The notes below the pieces were generated by a model that was not told the DNA's origin, did not search any database, and saw only the letters and a list, made by a program, of their open reading frames with translations. Both the position numbers and the translations under genes were made by a program. A stretch of DNA of 49,679 bases from Streptomyces plumbidurans (GTDB taxonomy: Bacteria > Actinomycetota > Actinomycetes > Streptomycetales > Streptomycetaceae): contig NZ_JAFJSY010000012.1 in NCBI RefSeq assembly GCF_019857225.1, positions 1-49,679 of the forward strand, written 5' to 3'. Below, one piece after another: positions 25,172-33,389 of the stretch (positions are counted from its first letter, which is position 1; each line of letters starts with the position of its first letter).

Positions 25172-25822
25172 GTGACACGACCGCCGACGGCCGCCCAGCG
25201 GCGTGTCATCGACGCCGCCGATCCCGTCACCGGACGGCTGAGAGGCACGGATGCGCAGCTTGCGGCGCTGGTCGCGCGGGGGCTCGCCTTCCGGCATCCG
25301 CGCCCGCCGCACGACCACTTCCTGACCCCGGCCGGGCATCGGATACGGGAGAGTGCCGAGGGGCAGCCGCCGCCCGAGCCCGCGGCGCCTGCCGCGTCGG
25401 AGGCATCGGGGGCGTCGGGCGCGTTCGCCGCGCGCGTCGGAGGTGAGGAGCAGGCACGGGAGAGCGGGCCCGCCCGGGCGCGTGAGGTGCACAGTGCCTG
25501 GCAGGGGCTGCTGGAGCTGCGCCGGATGACCAATCCGGACGGCGCCACGGACCGGCCGTGCGCCTGGGAGCGGAGCCATCTGGTGCAGGCCGCCGCGCTC
25601 GCTCTGGAGGCGGCGGGCCATCGCCCGGCCGTGGCGGACCTGTCCGACGGGTACCGGGTGCGCGCGACCCCGCAGCCCGAGGCGGTCGCCGTGTACGAGG
25701 CGGCGGCCGAGGCACGGCGGGGCTGCGCGACGACCCTGGAGCGGGCCGGCTGGCAGGTGGGCGAGCACGCGGAGCCGCGCGGCGGGAACCGGTATCTGCT
25801 GGCCTCTCCGCGCCGGACATGA
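25172..25822 (+). CDS. Hypothetical protein, 216 aa
   Basis: GTG 25172 is preceded by GGGAAGGAGCACGCC, a good ribosome-binding site. An in-frame start inside the repeat array (25031) is less likely. The N-terminal 60 residues (TAAQRRVIDAADPVTGRLRG, LAALVARGLAFRHP) look helical and winged-helix-like. An Ala/Pro/Glu-rich linker follows, then a second domain (WQGLLELRRMTNPDGATDRP, ATTLERAGWQVGEHAEPRGG). There is no signal peptide or membrane segment. I do not recognise the family. Confidence 0.65.
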   Translation: MTRPPTAAQRRVIDAADPVTGRLRGTDAQLAALVARGLAFRHPRPPHDHFLTPAGHRIRESAEGQPPPEPAAPAASEASGASGAFAARVGGEEQARESGPARAREVHSAWQGLLELRRMTNPDGATDRPCAWERSHLVQAAALALEAAGHRPAVADLSDGYRVRATPQPEAVAVYEAAAEARRGCATTLERAGWQVGEHAEPRGGNRYLLASPRRT

Positions 25823-25898
25823 TGAACATGTCAAGATCAGTGCTCATTGCAGCAGGCACGACAGTCGCTGCGAGAGTCCAGTGCGAGAAGGGAACGAA

Positions 25899-26321
25899 GT
25901 GAGCGAGCCGTTTTCCGTCCCGGTGACCGTCCGTGGATACGAGACCGACGTACAGGGCCACTTGAACCAGGCCGTGTACCTCAACTACGCCGAACACGCG
26001 CGCTGGTCGTTACTGCGAGCGGCCGGAATCGGTCAGGCGGAACTCGTGGCCAGAGGCGTCGGCCCGGTCGCCCTGGAGACCACCATCCGCTATCGCCGGG
26101 AGCTGCTCGCGGGCGACGAGGTCGAGGTCTCCTGCGCCTTCCTCTGGGGCGAGGGCAAGACCTTCCGCCTGGAACAGACGATCCGCAAGGCGGACGGCAC
26201 GATCGCAGCCGAGATCACCGCGGTCGGCGGCCTCATGGACCTCAAGGAACGCCGCCTGCTCGCCGAACCCCAGCGCTACTTCAAGGAGTTGGCGACGAAT
26301 CCGGAGTTGTTCGGGTTCTGA
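25899..26321 (+). CDS. Hotdog-fold acyl-CoA thioesterase
   Basis: The 140-residue 4HBT-family protein has RGYETDVQGHLNQAVYLNYA, where the D-x-x-GHLN-x4-Y-x3-E motif carries the active-site aspartate. It continues with ARWSLLRAAGI, ETTIRYRRELLAGDEVEVSC and GKTFRLEQTIRKADG. It likely hydrolyses acyl-CoA or acyl-ACP thioesters in the cytoplasm. GTG 25899 lies six bases after AAGGGA; a GTG at 25881 is the only alternative in frame. It is convergent with the HxlR gene. Confidence 0.85.
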   Translation: MSEPFSVPVTVRGYETDVQGHLNQAVYLNYAEHARWSLLRAAGIGQAELVARGVGPVALETTIRYRRELLAGDEVEVSCAFLWGEGKTFRLEQTIRKADGTIAAEITAVGGLMDLKERRLLAEPQRYFKELATNPELFGF

Positions 26322-26374
26322 CGGGTCGGGGAGGACCGCACGCCACCTGAGCAAACGCACGCCGACCCGCCGGA

Positions 26375-26782
26375 CTACGCGCCGGCCGCTTCCCGCTCGA
26401 CCAGGTGCTCCTCGTCGTACGCCGCCCGTGACTCCGCGATGTAGACCCGGTTGCGCTCGGCCCAGTCCGTCAGTCGCTGCAAGGTCTCGTGCAACTCGCG
26501 GGCTGCTGGGGTGAGTTCGTACTCCACCTTGGGTGGGACCGTGGGGTGGACGGTGCGGGTGACGAGGCCGTCGCGTTCCAGGTTGCGCAGGGTGAGGGTG
26601 AGCATGCGGCGGCTGATGCCCTCGATACTGCGCTCCAACTCCGTGAAGCGGATGGGCCCGTGGGCCGCCGCTACAAGGATCTGGACGCTCCATTTGCCGG
26701 AGACCCTGTCAAGAACTTCGCGGACCGGGCAGGCGTCCGCGTTCACGACCTGGACGGTTACACGGGTGTTCCTCTGAGACAT
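26375..26782 (-). CDS. HxlR-family regulator, possible redox sensor
   Basis: The 135-residue HxlR winged-helix protein has a single cysteine in an N-terminal ACPVREVLDRVSGKWSVQIL motif. It continues with RFTELERSIEGISRRMLTLT, then LRNLERDGLVTRTVHPTVPP, KVEYELTP and ARELHETLQRLTDWA. Relatives such as YodB and QorR use the equivalent cysteine to sense quinones or electrophiles. It is divergent from an MFS exporter with a 7-7-7 dyad in the spacer. Regulation of the pump by electrophilic compounds is a reasonable inference. Confidence 0.87.
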   Translation of the reverse strand: MSQRNTRVTVQVVNADACPVREVLDRVSGKWSVQILVAAAHGPIRFTELERSIEGISRRMLTLTLRNLERDGLVTRTVHPTVPPKVEYELTPAARELHETLQRLTDWAERNRVYIAESRAAYDEEHLVEREAAGA

Positions 26783-26838
26783 CCGACTGCCTCCTTACGG
26801 CGCACCCTCATGGTCACTCACGATGGCCTCCGTTACAA

Positions 26839-26859
26839 GTCGTGCACCAAGGGCACGAC
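26839..26859. promoter_or_regulatory. Putative HxlR operator upstream of the MFS exporter
   Basis: GTCGTGC (26839-26845) and GCACGAC (26853-26859) form a perfect inverted repeat separated by 7 bp. It lies in the 111-bp divergent spacer between the HxlR gene and the exporter gene. Confidence 0.5.
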
Positions 26860-26893
26860 CTGAGCCCGTAGAGAACACGGAGGCCGTGCAGCC

Positions 26894-28342
26894 ATGTCCA
26901 CCCCACGGACCGAGACAGCCGAGACAGCCGAGACAGCTGTGAGACGACCGGCACGTACGTACTCCCGGTGGGCCTCCCTCATCGTCCTGTGCGCGGGGGC
27001 GCTGATGACGATTCTGGACGGGTCCATCGTGACCGTGGCCATGCCGGCCATCCAGAACGACCTCGGCTTCAGCCGCGCGGGCCTCGCGTGGGTGGTGAAC
27101 GCGTACCTGATCCCGTTCGGCGGGCTGCTCCTGCTGGTCGGGCGGCTGGGCGACCTGCTGGGCCGCAAGCGGATGTTCACCGCCGGGCTCGCGGTCTTCA
27201 CGGCGGCGTCGGTGCTGTGCGGTACGGCGAACAGCCAGGCCCTCCTGATCGCCGCGCGGGCCGTACAGGGCGCCGGCGGTGCGATGGCCTCGGCGGTGGT
27301 GCTCGGCATGTTGGTGGCGCTCTTCCCCGAACCGCGCGAACAGGCCCGCGCCATCGCGGTGTTCAGCGCGGTCGGCTCGGTGGGCGCGACCCTGGGCACC
27401 TTCCTCGGCGGGGCGCTCACCCAACTGCTGAGCTGGCACTGGATCTTCCTGATCAATCTGCCGATCGGCGTCGTCGCCTGGCTGGCGGCACTCCGGGTCC
27501 TCGCCCCCGAGCGCGGCACCGGCCTCCGCGACGGCGCCGACTACCCGGGCGCGGCGCTGGTCACGGGCGCCCTGATGCTGACGGTCTACGTCATCGTCGG
27601 CTCCGGCGACCGCGGCACGCCCGCGACGCTGCTTCTCGCGGCGCTCGCCCTCACCCTCTTCGCGGCCTTCGCCCTCCGCCAGGCACGCACCGCCCGCCCG
27701 CTGCTGCGCCCGAGGCTCTTCCGCTCCCGGCTGCTCACCGGCGCGAACTGCGTGCAGATCCTGATGATCGCGACGATGTACGGGTTCCAGTTCATCGGCG
27801 CGCTCTATCTCCAACGCGTCCTCGGCTACGACGAGTTGACCACAGGCTTCGCCTTCCTCCCGGCGCCCGTGGCGATCGGCGTCCTCATGATGAGCCTGTC
27901 CGCGCGGGCGATCGGCCGCTTCGGGTCCTACTGGGTGCTGCTCGCCGGACTCGTGCTGATCACCGGCGGCATGGCCCTGCTGAGTCGGGCCCCCGCGCAC
28001 GGTTCCTACGCCGGCGACGTGCTGCCCCCGATGCTGCTGCTGGCCGCCGGGTTCGCCGCCGCCATGCCCCCGCTGACCGGGCTCGCGATGTCGGGTGCAC
28101 GCGAGGAGGACGCGGGGCTGGCGTCCGGGCTCTTCAACACCACTCAGGTGGTGGGCGGTTCACTGGGTCTGGCGGTCCTGAGCACGCTGGCGGCGAGCCG
28201 CACCGACGGGCTGCTCGCCCGGGGCGCGGAGCTGGTGCCGGCCACGGCGGACGGCTACCGGCTGGCGTTCCGGGTGGCGACGGTCGTGGCGGTGGCGGCG
28301 CTCGCCCTGGCGGCGACCGCACTGCGGTCCCGGGAGACCTGA
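26894..28342 (+). CDS. MFS exporter, DHA2 (14-helix EmrB/QacA) type
   Basis: The 482-residue protein has about 14 hydrophobic helices. Helix 1 carries the DHA2 motif LMTILDGSIVTVAMPAIQND, and loop 2-3 carries RLGDLLGRKRMF (motif A). The helix 5 region contains SAVGSVGATLGTFLGGALTQ, then SWHWIFLINLPIG (motif C type). It should be a proton-driven drug or metabolite exporter. The N-terminus has a short TAETAETA repeat. ATG 26894 follows ACGGAGGCC. The divergent HxlR regulator probably controls it. Confidence 0.9.
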   Translation: MSTPRTETAETAETAVRRPARTYSRWASLIVLCAGALMTILDGSIVTVAMPAIQNDLGFSRAGLAWVVNAYLIPFGGLLLLVGRLGDLLGRKRMFTAGLAVFTAASVLCGTANSQALLIAARAVQGAGGAMASAVVLGMLVALFPEPREQARAIAVFSAVGSVGATLGTFLGGALTQLLSWHWIFLINLPIGVVAWLAALRVLAPERGTGLRDGADYPGAALVTGALMLTVYVIVGSGDRGTPATLLLAALALTLFAAFALRQARTARPLLRPRLFRSRLLTGANCVQILMIATMYGFQFIGALYLQRVLGYDELTTGFAFLPAPVAIGVLMMSLSARAIGRFGSYWVLLAGLVLITGGMALLSRAPAHGSYAGDVLPPMLLLAAGFAAAMPPLTGLAMSGAREEDAGLASGLFNTTQVVGGSLGLAVLSTLAASRTDGLLARGAELVPATADGYRLAFRVATVVAVAALALAATALRSRET

Positions 28343-28359
28343 CGGTCCGACGCCGGGCT

Positions 28360-28440
28360 TTGAATCGTTGTCGTCCCTATTGACCTCACTTCGTATGCCG
28401 AATTACCGTTCCGGCATTCGTGGTGATTGAAACGATTCAA
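28360..28440. promoter_or_regulatory. LacI-type operator and half-site upstream of the GH106-like gene
   Basis: TTGAAACGATTCAA (28427-28440) is a near-perfect palindrome with a central CG, the form typical of LacI-family operators. TTGAATCGTT (28360-28369) repeats its half-site in inverse orientation 67 bp upstream. Between them, ATGCCG (28395-28400) and CGGCAT (28412-28417) form another inverted repeat. No LacI gene is present in the window. Confidence 0.5.
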
Positions 28441-28474
28441 CACCCGCTCGACCGTGACAACTTGGGGCTGAACC

Positions 28475-31400
28475 ATGCGCAAAACCCACCCGTACCGTGG
28501 CGGCATGACACGGCGGTCGGTGCTCGCCGCCGGTCTGACGACCGGTGTTCTCGCGGCACTCGGGCCGGCGGCGGAGGCCGCCGCCTCCCCCGCCGCGGCC
28601 GCCTCGGCGGGAGCCGCCCCCACGGCGAGCTGGTTCGCCGCACCGGCGAGGGCGGTCCGGCCGAAGTTCCGCTGGTGGTGGCCGGACGGCCTGGTGGACC
28701 CGGCCGAGATCGCCCGGGAGATCGACCAGATGGCCGACGCGGGCTTCGGCGGCGCCGAGATCGCGGCCGTCCACCACAGCATCTCCGACACCTCGGTACT
28801 GGACACCGCGCACCACGGCTGGGGCAGCGCCCCCTGGCGCGACGGCGTGAAGGCCGCGCTGAGACAGGCGGCGAGACGCGGGCTGACCGTCGATCTCACC
28901 CTCGGCCCGAGCTGGCCGGTGGCCGTGCCGGGCGTCACCCCGGACGACGAGGCCGCGGTCAAGGAACTCGCCTACGGCAAGGCCACGTTGACCGGCGGGG
29001 CCGTCTTCGACGGCCCGGTGCCCGCCCCCGTCTATGCTCCCGCCTCCGGTGTCACCGTGCAGAAGCTGTTCGCGGTGCAGGCCGCCCGCGTCGACACCGC
29101 CTACTCCAGCGGCAAGGCGACCGGCCTGGACGCCGACACCGTCACCGACCTCACCGACCTCGTTTCCAGCGGCCGCCTGCACTGGACCCCGCCCGACTCG
29201 GGGACCTGGGTGGTCCTGTCGTACTGGCAGCGGGGCTCCGGGCAGCAGCCCGAGGCGGGACCGCACTCCTCCCCCGCCGCCTACGTGATCGACCACTTCA
29301 GCTCGGCCGGTACCGCCGCCGTCACCCGCTACTGGGACGGCACCATCCTCGACTCGACGCTGCGCAGGCTGCTCAAGGCCGCGGGCGGTGCGTTCTTCGA
29401 GGACTCCGTGGAACTGGAGAGCAAGGGCCTGCAGTGGACCCCCGGGCTGCCGGACGCCTTCCGTGCGCACACCGGACGCGACCTGCTGCCGTATCTGCCC
29501 GCCGTGATCCTCGACAACAGCAACCAGATCTTCGCCTTCGAGGCCCGGCTCACCCAGGAGATCCGGCACGACTTCTGGGAGACCGTCTCGAACCTGTTCA
29601 ACGAGCACCACCTAGGGGCGCTGAAGACGTGGGCCCACGGGCACGGCATGAAGCTGCGCTCGCAGCCGTACGGGCTGCAGACCGACGCCATCGCCTCGGC
29701 GGCCCTGCTCGACATCCCCGAGGGCGAGTCCCTCGGCTTCAAGAACCTCGACGACTACCGCTGCCTGGCCGGCGGCCGGGACATGGCGGGCAGCCGCGTG
29801 CTGTCCTGCGAGTCGGGGGCGTACGCGGGCGGCGCCTACAACACCACCTGGGACAAGTTCCTGCGCACCATGGGCGGGGCGTACGCGGCGGGCGTCAACC
29901 AGACGGTGATCCACGGCTTCTCCTACGCCACCGCGCCCGGTGTCAGCTGGCCCGGGTTCGCCGCGTTCAGCCCGTACAGCGGGGCGCCGGGGTACGGCGA
30001 GTCGTGGGGGCCGAGGCAGCCGACCTGGCACCATGTGGCCGACGTCGCGGGCTACATCGGCCGGGTTCAGCAGGTGCTTCAGTCGGGCACCGTGCGCGCG
30101 GACGTCGCGGTCTTCCGGCAGACCGGCTACTCCGCGACCGGCATCGGCGCGTCCTGGCTGACGTCGACGGGCGTCCCGCTGGGCTGGACCCACCAGTTCC
30201 TCAGCGGCCCGCTGCTCGACCTGCCGAACGCCAAGGTCTCCGGCAAGCGGCTCGCCCCGGACGGCCCCGCCTACAAGGCCCTGTTCCTCGAAGGCGACTT
30301 CTTCTACGGCTCCACGCCCACCCTGGCCGTCGACGACGCCCGCAAGCTGCTGAAGTTCGCGCGCGCGGGCCTGCCCACCGTGCTGCTCGGCGCCTTCGAC
30401 CAGGCCCTGACACCGGGCGTCCCCGACGACGGCGAGACCGACGAACTGCGGGCGCTGACCGCCGAGTTGCTGGCCCTGCCGAACGTCCGCAGGGTCACCG
30501 ACAAGACCCTCGTCGGCGCTGCGTTCGCGGAGCTGGGGGTGACCTCCGACGTCACCCACTCGGTGTCCTCGACGCTTCTCAACGCCCACCGGGTCACCGA
30601 CGACGCCGACTTCTACTACCTGTGCAACGGCAAGCACGCGGAGACCGTGAAACCGCCGGTCGCCGCCATCGACCACGACGTGACGCTGCGCAGCACCGTG
30701 CGCGAGGGTTCGGGCACGGTGCCGTATCTGCTGGACCCGTGGTCCGGGCGGGTCACCCGGCTCGCCCGCTACACCCGGGACGGGGACGCGTTCACGTTCC
30801 GGGTGACGCTGCAGCCGGGCGAGACGATGGTGGTGGCGCTCGGCCGCCCGGGGCTGTTCGGCGACCGCGACGGCAACCGTCCGCACGTCGTCGCGACCGA
30901 CGCGGACGGCGCGCTGTTCACGGACGGCAGGTTGGCCGTGCGCGCCTCGGCCGCCGGTACCTTCACCACCACGCTGTCCACCGGGCGCAAGGTCACCACG
31001 AAGGTCGCCGAGGTACCGGCGGCCGTCACCCCGGACCGCTGGGCGCTCTCGGTCGACGACTGGCGGCCCGGCGCCGACGGTGCCGGCACCGAGGTGGTCC
31101 GGCACAGCCTCACCCTGGACACCCTGCTGCCCTGGTCGCAGATTCCGGAGCTCGCCGACGCCGGCGGCATCGGCACCTACCGGACCACGGTCACCCTGCC
31201 GAAGGGCTGGTCCTCGGAGACGGGCGCGCTGCTGCGGCTCGGCAGTGTCACCGACACCTGCCGGGTCACGGTCAACGGCGTCCGGCTGGGCCCCGTCGAC
31301 CGCGTCAACCCTGTGGTGGACCTCGGTGGGCATCTGCGCAAGGGCGCCAACACCCTCGAGATCGAGGTCGCCACACCGCTGTTCAACCGGCTGCGCGTCA

Positions 31401-31495
31401 GCAACCCGGCGGTGTTCGGCACGTCGGCACGACAGGCGTACGGCCTGGTCGGGCCGGTGCAGCTGGTGCCTTACGTCCAGCGGACCGTGGCCTGA
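28475..31495 (+). CDS. Secreted GH106-type glycoside hydrolase (alpha-L-rhamnosidase-like)
   Basis: The 1006-residue protein has a Tat-like signal (TRRSVLAAGLTTGVLAALGP). The catalytic domain opens FRWWWPDGLVDPAEIAREID followed by QMADAGFGGAEI, characteristic of GH106. Further landmarks are GLTVDLTLGPSWPV, FFEDSVELESKGLQWTPG, SYATAPGVSWPGFAAFSPYS and a C-terminal jelly-roll (IGTYRTTVTLPKGW, CRVTVNGVRLGP, LRKGANTLEIEV). GH106 enzymes remove alpha-L-rhamnose from plant pectins or glycosides; substrate choice here is inferred. ATG 28475 and ATG 28505 are both possible starts. The upstream spacer holds LacI-type palindromes, but no sugar transporter or sugar-catabolic gene is adjacent. Confidence 0.8.
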   Translation: MRKTHPYRGGMTRRSVLAAGLTTGVLAALGPAAEAAASPAAAASAGAAPTASWFAAPARAVRPKFRWWWPDGLVDPAEIAREIDQMADAGFGGAEIAAVHHSISDTSVLDTAHHGWGSAPWRDGVKAALRQAARRGLTVDLTLGPSWPVAVPGVTPDDEAAVKELAYGKATLTGGAVFDGPVPAPVYAPASGVTVQKLFAVQAARVDTAYSSGKATGLDADTVTDLTDLVSSGRLHWTPPDSGTWVVLSYWQRGSGQQPEAGPHSSPAAYVIDHFSSAGTAAVTRYWDGTILDSTLRRLLKAAGGAFFEDSVELESKGLQWTPGLPDAFRAHTGRDLLPYLPAVILDNSNQIFAFEARLTQEIRHDFWETVSNLFNEHHLGALKTWAHGHGMKLRSQPYGLQTDAIASAALLDIPEGESLGFKNLDDYRCLAGGRDMAGSRVLSCESGAYAGGAYNTTWDKFLRTMGGAYAAGVNQTVIHGFSYATAPGVSWPGFAAFSPYSGAPGYGESWGPRQPTWHHVADVAGYIGRVQQVLQSGTVRADVAVFRQTGYSATGIGASWLTSTGVPLGWTHQFLSGPLLDLPNAKVSGKRLAPDGPAYKALFLEGDFFYGSTPTLAVDDARKLLKFARAGLPTVLLGAFDQALTPGVPDDGETDELRALTAELLALPNVRRVTDKTLVGAAFAELGVTSDVTHSVSSTLLNAHRVTDDADFYYLCNGKHAETVKPPVAAIDHDVTLRSTVREGSGTVPYLLDPWSGRVTRLARYTRDGDAFTFRVTLQPGETMVVALGRPGLFGDRDGNRPHVVATDADGALFTDGRLAVRASAAGTFTTTLSTGRKVTTKVAEVPAAVTPDRWALSVDDWRPGADGAGTEVVRHSLTLDTLLPWSQIPELADAGGIGTYRTTVTLPKGWSSETGALLRLGSVTDTCRVTVNGVRLGPVDRVNPVVDLGGHLRKGANTLEIEVATPLFNRLRVSNPAVFGTSARQAYGLVGPVQLVPYVQRTVA

Positions 31496-31500
31496 GCACC

Positions 31501-31546
31501 GGCGGCCGTGCGCACCCGGAACCTGTCCGGTGGCCGCACGGCCGCC
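31501..31546. terminator. Terminator after the GH106-like gene
   Basis: GGCGGCCGTGCG (31501-31512) and CGCACGGCCGCC (31535-31546) form a 12-bp perfect stem; CACC/GGTG inside extends it. It lies between convergent genes. Confidence 0.8.
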
Positions 31547-31575
31547 TCTCGTCTCGGCCCCGCGCGACCTCCCCC

Positions 31576-32430
31576 TCAGCCCTGCGCGAACGCCGACGCG
31601 TGGTCCTCGGCCCACTGCCGGTAGGTCCGCGCGGGACGGCCCAGCACCTCCCGCACATCCCCGGTGACGACGTCGTTGCCGCCCTCCTGGATGAACCGGG
31701 CGGCGGCCATGAGGCCGTCCGCGTAGTGCTCGCTCAGCCCGGCGGCCCGCAACTGCTCAAGGCGCTCCTGCGGCGACAGGTCGTGCAGCGGCACCGGCCG
31801 GCCGAGGACGTCGGCCAGTACGGCGGCCTGCTCAGGGGCGCTGAGCGTCTCCGGTCCGGTCAGGGTGTACGTACGCCCCGCATGCCGTGGGTCGAGCAGC
31901 GCGGCCACCGCGACCTCGGCCACGTCGCGGGGGTCGACGACACCCTGCCGTCCCGCGCCCATCATGTTGGGCGCGGGCGTGCCCTCCCGCACGGCCGCGA
32001 CCCAGCTGAGCGTGTTGGAGGCGAAGGAGGAGGGCCGCAGGAGCGTCCACTCCAGACCGCTGGCGCGCGCGGCCTCCTCGCCGTGCAGATGCCAGGTGCC
32101 GAACACGCCGAGGCGGGGGTCGCCGGTGCCGATCGCGGAGAGCTTCACGATCCGCCGTACGCCCGCGGTACGCGCCGCCTCGACCAGGCCGCGGTCGTGC
32201 TCGGCGTCGTCGGGCCCGAACACGCCCACCAGAAAGGCACTTTCGGCGCCCGCCATCGCCGCCTCGACGGACGCCCGGTCACGGTGGTGACCACGAGCGG
32301 CCTCCACACCCGCGGGCAGGTGCGCCTTCGCCGGGTCCCGGCTCAGGGCGCGGACCTTCTCGCCGCGCGCGGCGAGCTGTCGTACGACGTCACTTCCGAT
32401 GGTGCCCGTGGCACCGGTCACAAGGATCAT
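31576..32430 (-). CDS. NmrA-like NAD(P)-binding protein (atypical SDR)
   Basis: The 284-residue protein starts MILVTGATGTIGSDVVRQLA, the atypical-SDR Rossmann loop GATGxIG. It continues with KVRALSRDPAKA, ESAFLVGVFGPDDAEHD, IVKLSAIGTGDPRLG and LEWTLLRPSSFASN, as in NmrA/HSCARG and quinone-oxidoreductase-2 (QOR2) relatives. It may bind NAD(P)H as a redox sensor or act as a quinone reductase. ATG 32430 is clear because the fold begins immediately. It is divergent from an AraC-family regulator, which probably controls it. Confidence 0.85.
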   Translation of the reverse strand: MILVTGATGTIGSDVVRQLAARGEKVRALSRDPAKAHLPAGVEAARGHHRDRASVEAAMAGAESAFLVGVFGPDDAEHDRGLVEAARTAGVRRIVKLSAIGTGDPRLGVFGTWHLHGEEAARASGLEWTLLRPSSFASNTLSWVAAVREGTPAPNMMGAGRQGVVDPRDVAEVAVAALLDPRHAGRTYTLTGPETLSAPEQAAVLADVLGRPVPLHDLSPQERLEQLRAAGLSEHYADGLMAAARFIQEGGNDVVTGDVREVLGRPARTYRQWAEDHASAFAQG

Positions 32431-32526
32431 GTCCACCACGGTGGGCGGTGCGCGGCCCGGATCTCTTGGAGATTCCGGCACGGTTCGGCGGCCCGGACGG
32501 CCGTGCGGCGCGCTTACCGTGGAGGG

Positions 32527-33324
32527 GTGACGAACGCCCTGTTCCGAGATGTCCTGCCCACGCCCGAGGTGCTGCGCCCCTGGGTGTCCGGCATCGGGTC
32601 CGTGTCGGTCGGTGACCAGCCGGTGGAGCCGTTCGTGCATCTGCCGGAGGCCGCCACCCGGGTGGTGGTGCGCACCGGGGAGCACGGCGGCCGCTGCGCC
32701 CTGGTCGTCGGCCCGCGCGCCCGGGCCTCGTACCACCGGGGCAAGCGCCGGGTGTCCTGCACCGAGCTGCGGCTCGCCCCCGGCACCGTCCGCCCGCTGT
32801 TCGGCGTCCCGGCCGTCGACCTGGTCGGGCGTGCCGTGCCGCTGGGCGAGCTGCCGGGGCCTGGTATCCGCCAACTGGCCGACGCGCTGAGGTGGTTGAC
32901 GCCCGAGGAGGCGATGGAGCACCTCGCGGACGTGCTGCCCGAGCGGCTCGCGGCCGCCGCGGACCGGTCCCGCACCGAGTTGCTGCGTGCGGGCGTCGAG
33001 GCGATGTCGGTCCGGGCCGGGCACGTTCCCGGCCAGGTGGGCGGTGTGGCGCGCGAACTGGCCGTCAGCGAGCGCCAGTTGCGCAATCTGTTCACCGAGG
33101 GCGTCGGCCTCTCCCCCAAGCACTACGCCCGCATCAACCGCGTACGCACGGTCCTGGACCACGCCGCCACCCGCTCCTGGGCCGAACTCGCCGCCGCCAC
33201 CGGCTACTACGACCAGTCCCACATGACGTCCGACTTCCGCACCCTGATGGGGGTACCGCCCCGCTCGTACTTCACGGGCCGCCTTCCGCAGGCCACACCG
33301 TGCGGGTCGATCCGCCGGGCCTGA
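32527..33324 (+). CDS. AraC-family transcriptional regulator
   Basis: The 265-residue protein has a C-terminal double helix-turn-helix. The first is VARELAVSERQLRNLFTEGV with GLSPKHYARINRVR. The second is WAELAAATGYYDQSHMTSDF with PPRSYF. The N-terminal half (PEVLRPWVSGIGSVSVGDQP, HLPEAATRVVVRTG) is a cupin-like sensor. GTG 32527 is unusual: GGAGG lies only two bases upstream, too close to work well, while TACCGT at 32515-32520 would place transcription start at the GTG, so the transcript may be leaderless. It is divergent from the NmrA-like gene. Confidence 0.87.
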   Translation: MTNALFRDVLPTPEVLRPWVSGIGSVSVGDQPVEPFVHLPEAATRVVVRTGEHGGRCALVVGPRARASYHRGKRRVSCTELRLAPGTVRPLFGVPAVDLVGRAVPLGELPGPGIRQLADALRWLTPEEAMEHLADVLPERLAAAADRSRTELLRAGVEAMSVRAGHVPGQVGGVARELAVSERQLRNLFTEGVGLSPKHYARINRVRTVLDHAATRSWAELAAATGYYDQSHMTSDFRTLMGVPPRSYFTGRLPQATPCGSIRRA

Positions 33325-33389
33325 GCGCCTCGCGAGCCGGCTCCGGTCCAGGATCCGGGGCCCGATCCGGTGCGTGCGCCGGGTCCGGG

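Noticed and set aside
26323..26369. CGGGTCGG/CCGACCCG pair between the thioesterase and HxlR genes as a terminator.
   Set aside because: Only 8 bp of stem with a loop of about 32 nt; too weak to call.
28420..33324. A 1634-codon open frame on the plus strand covering the GH106-like gene, the NmrA-like gene region and the AraC gene.
   Set aside because: High G+C keeps off-frames open. Only the last 266 codons (AraC, from 32527) have proper domain content; the rest is the shadow of genes in other frames.
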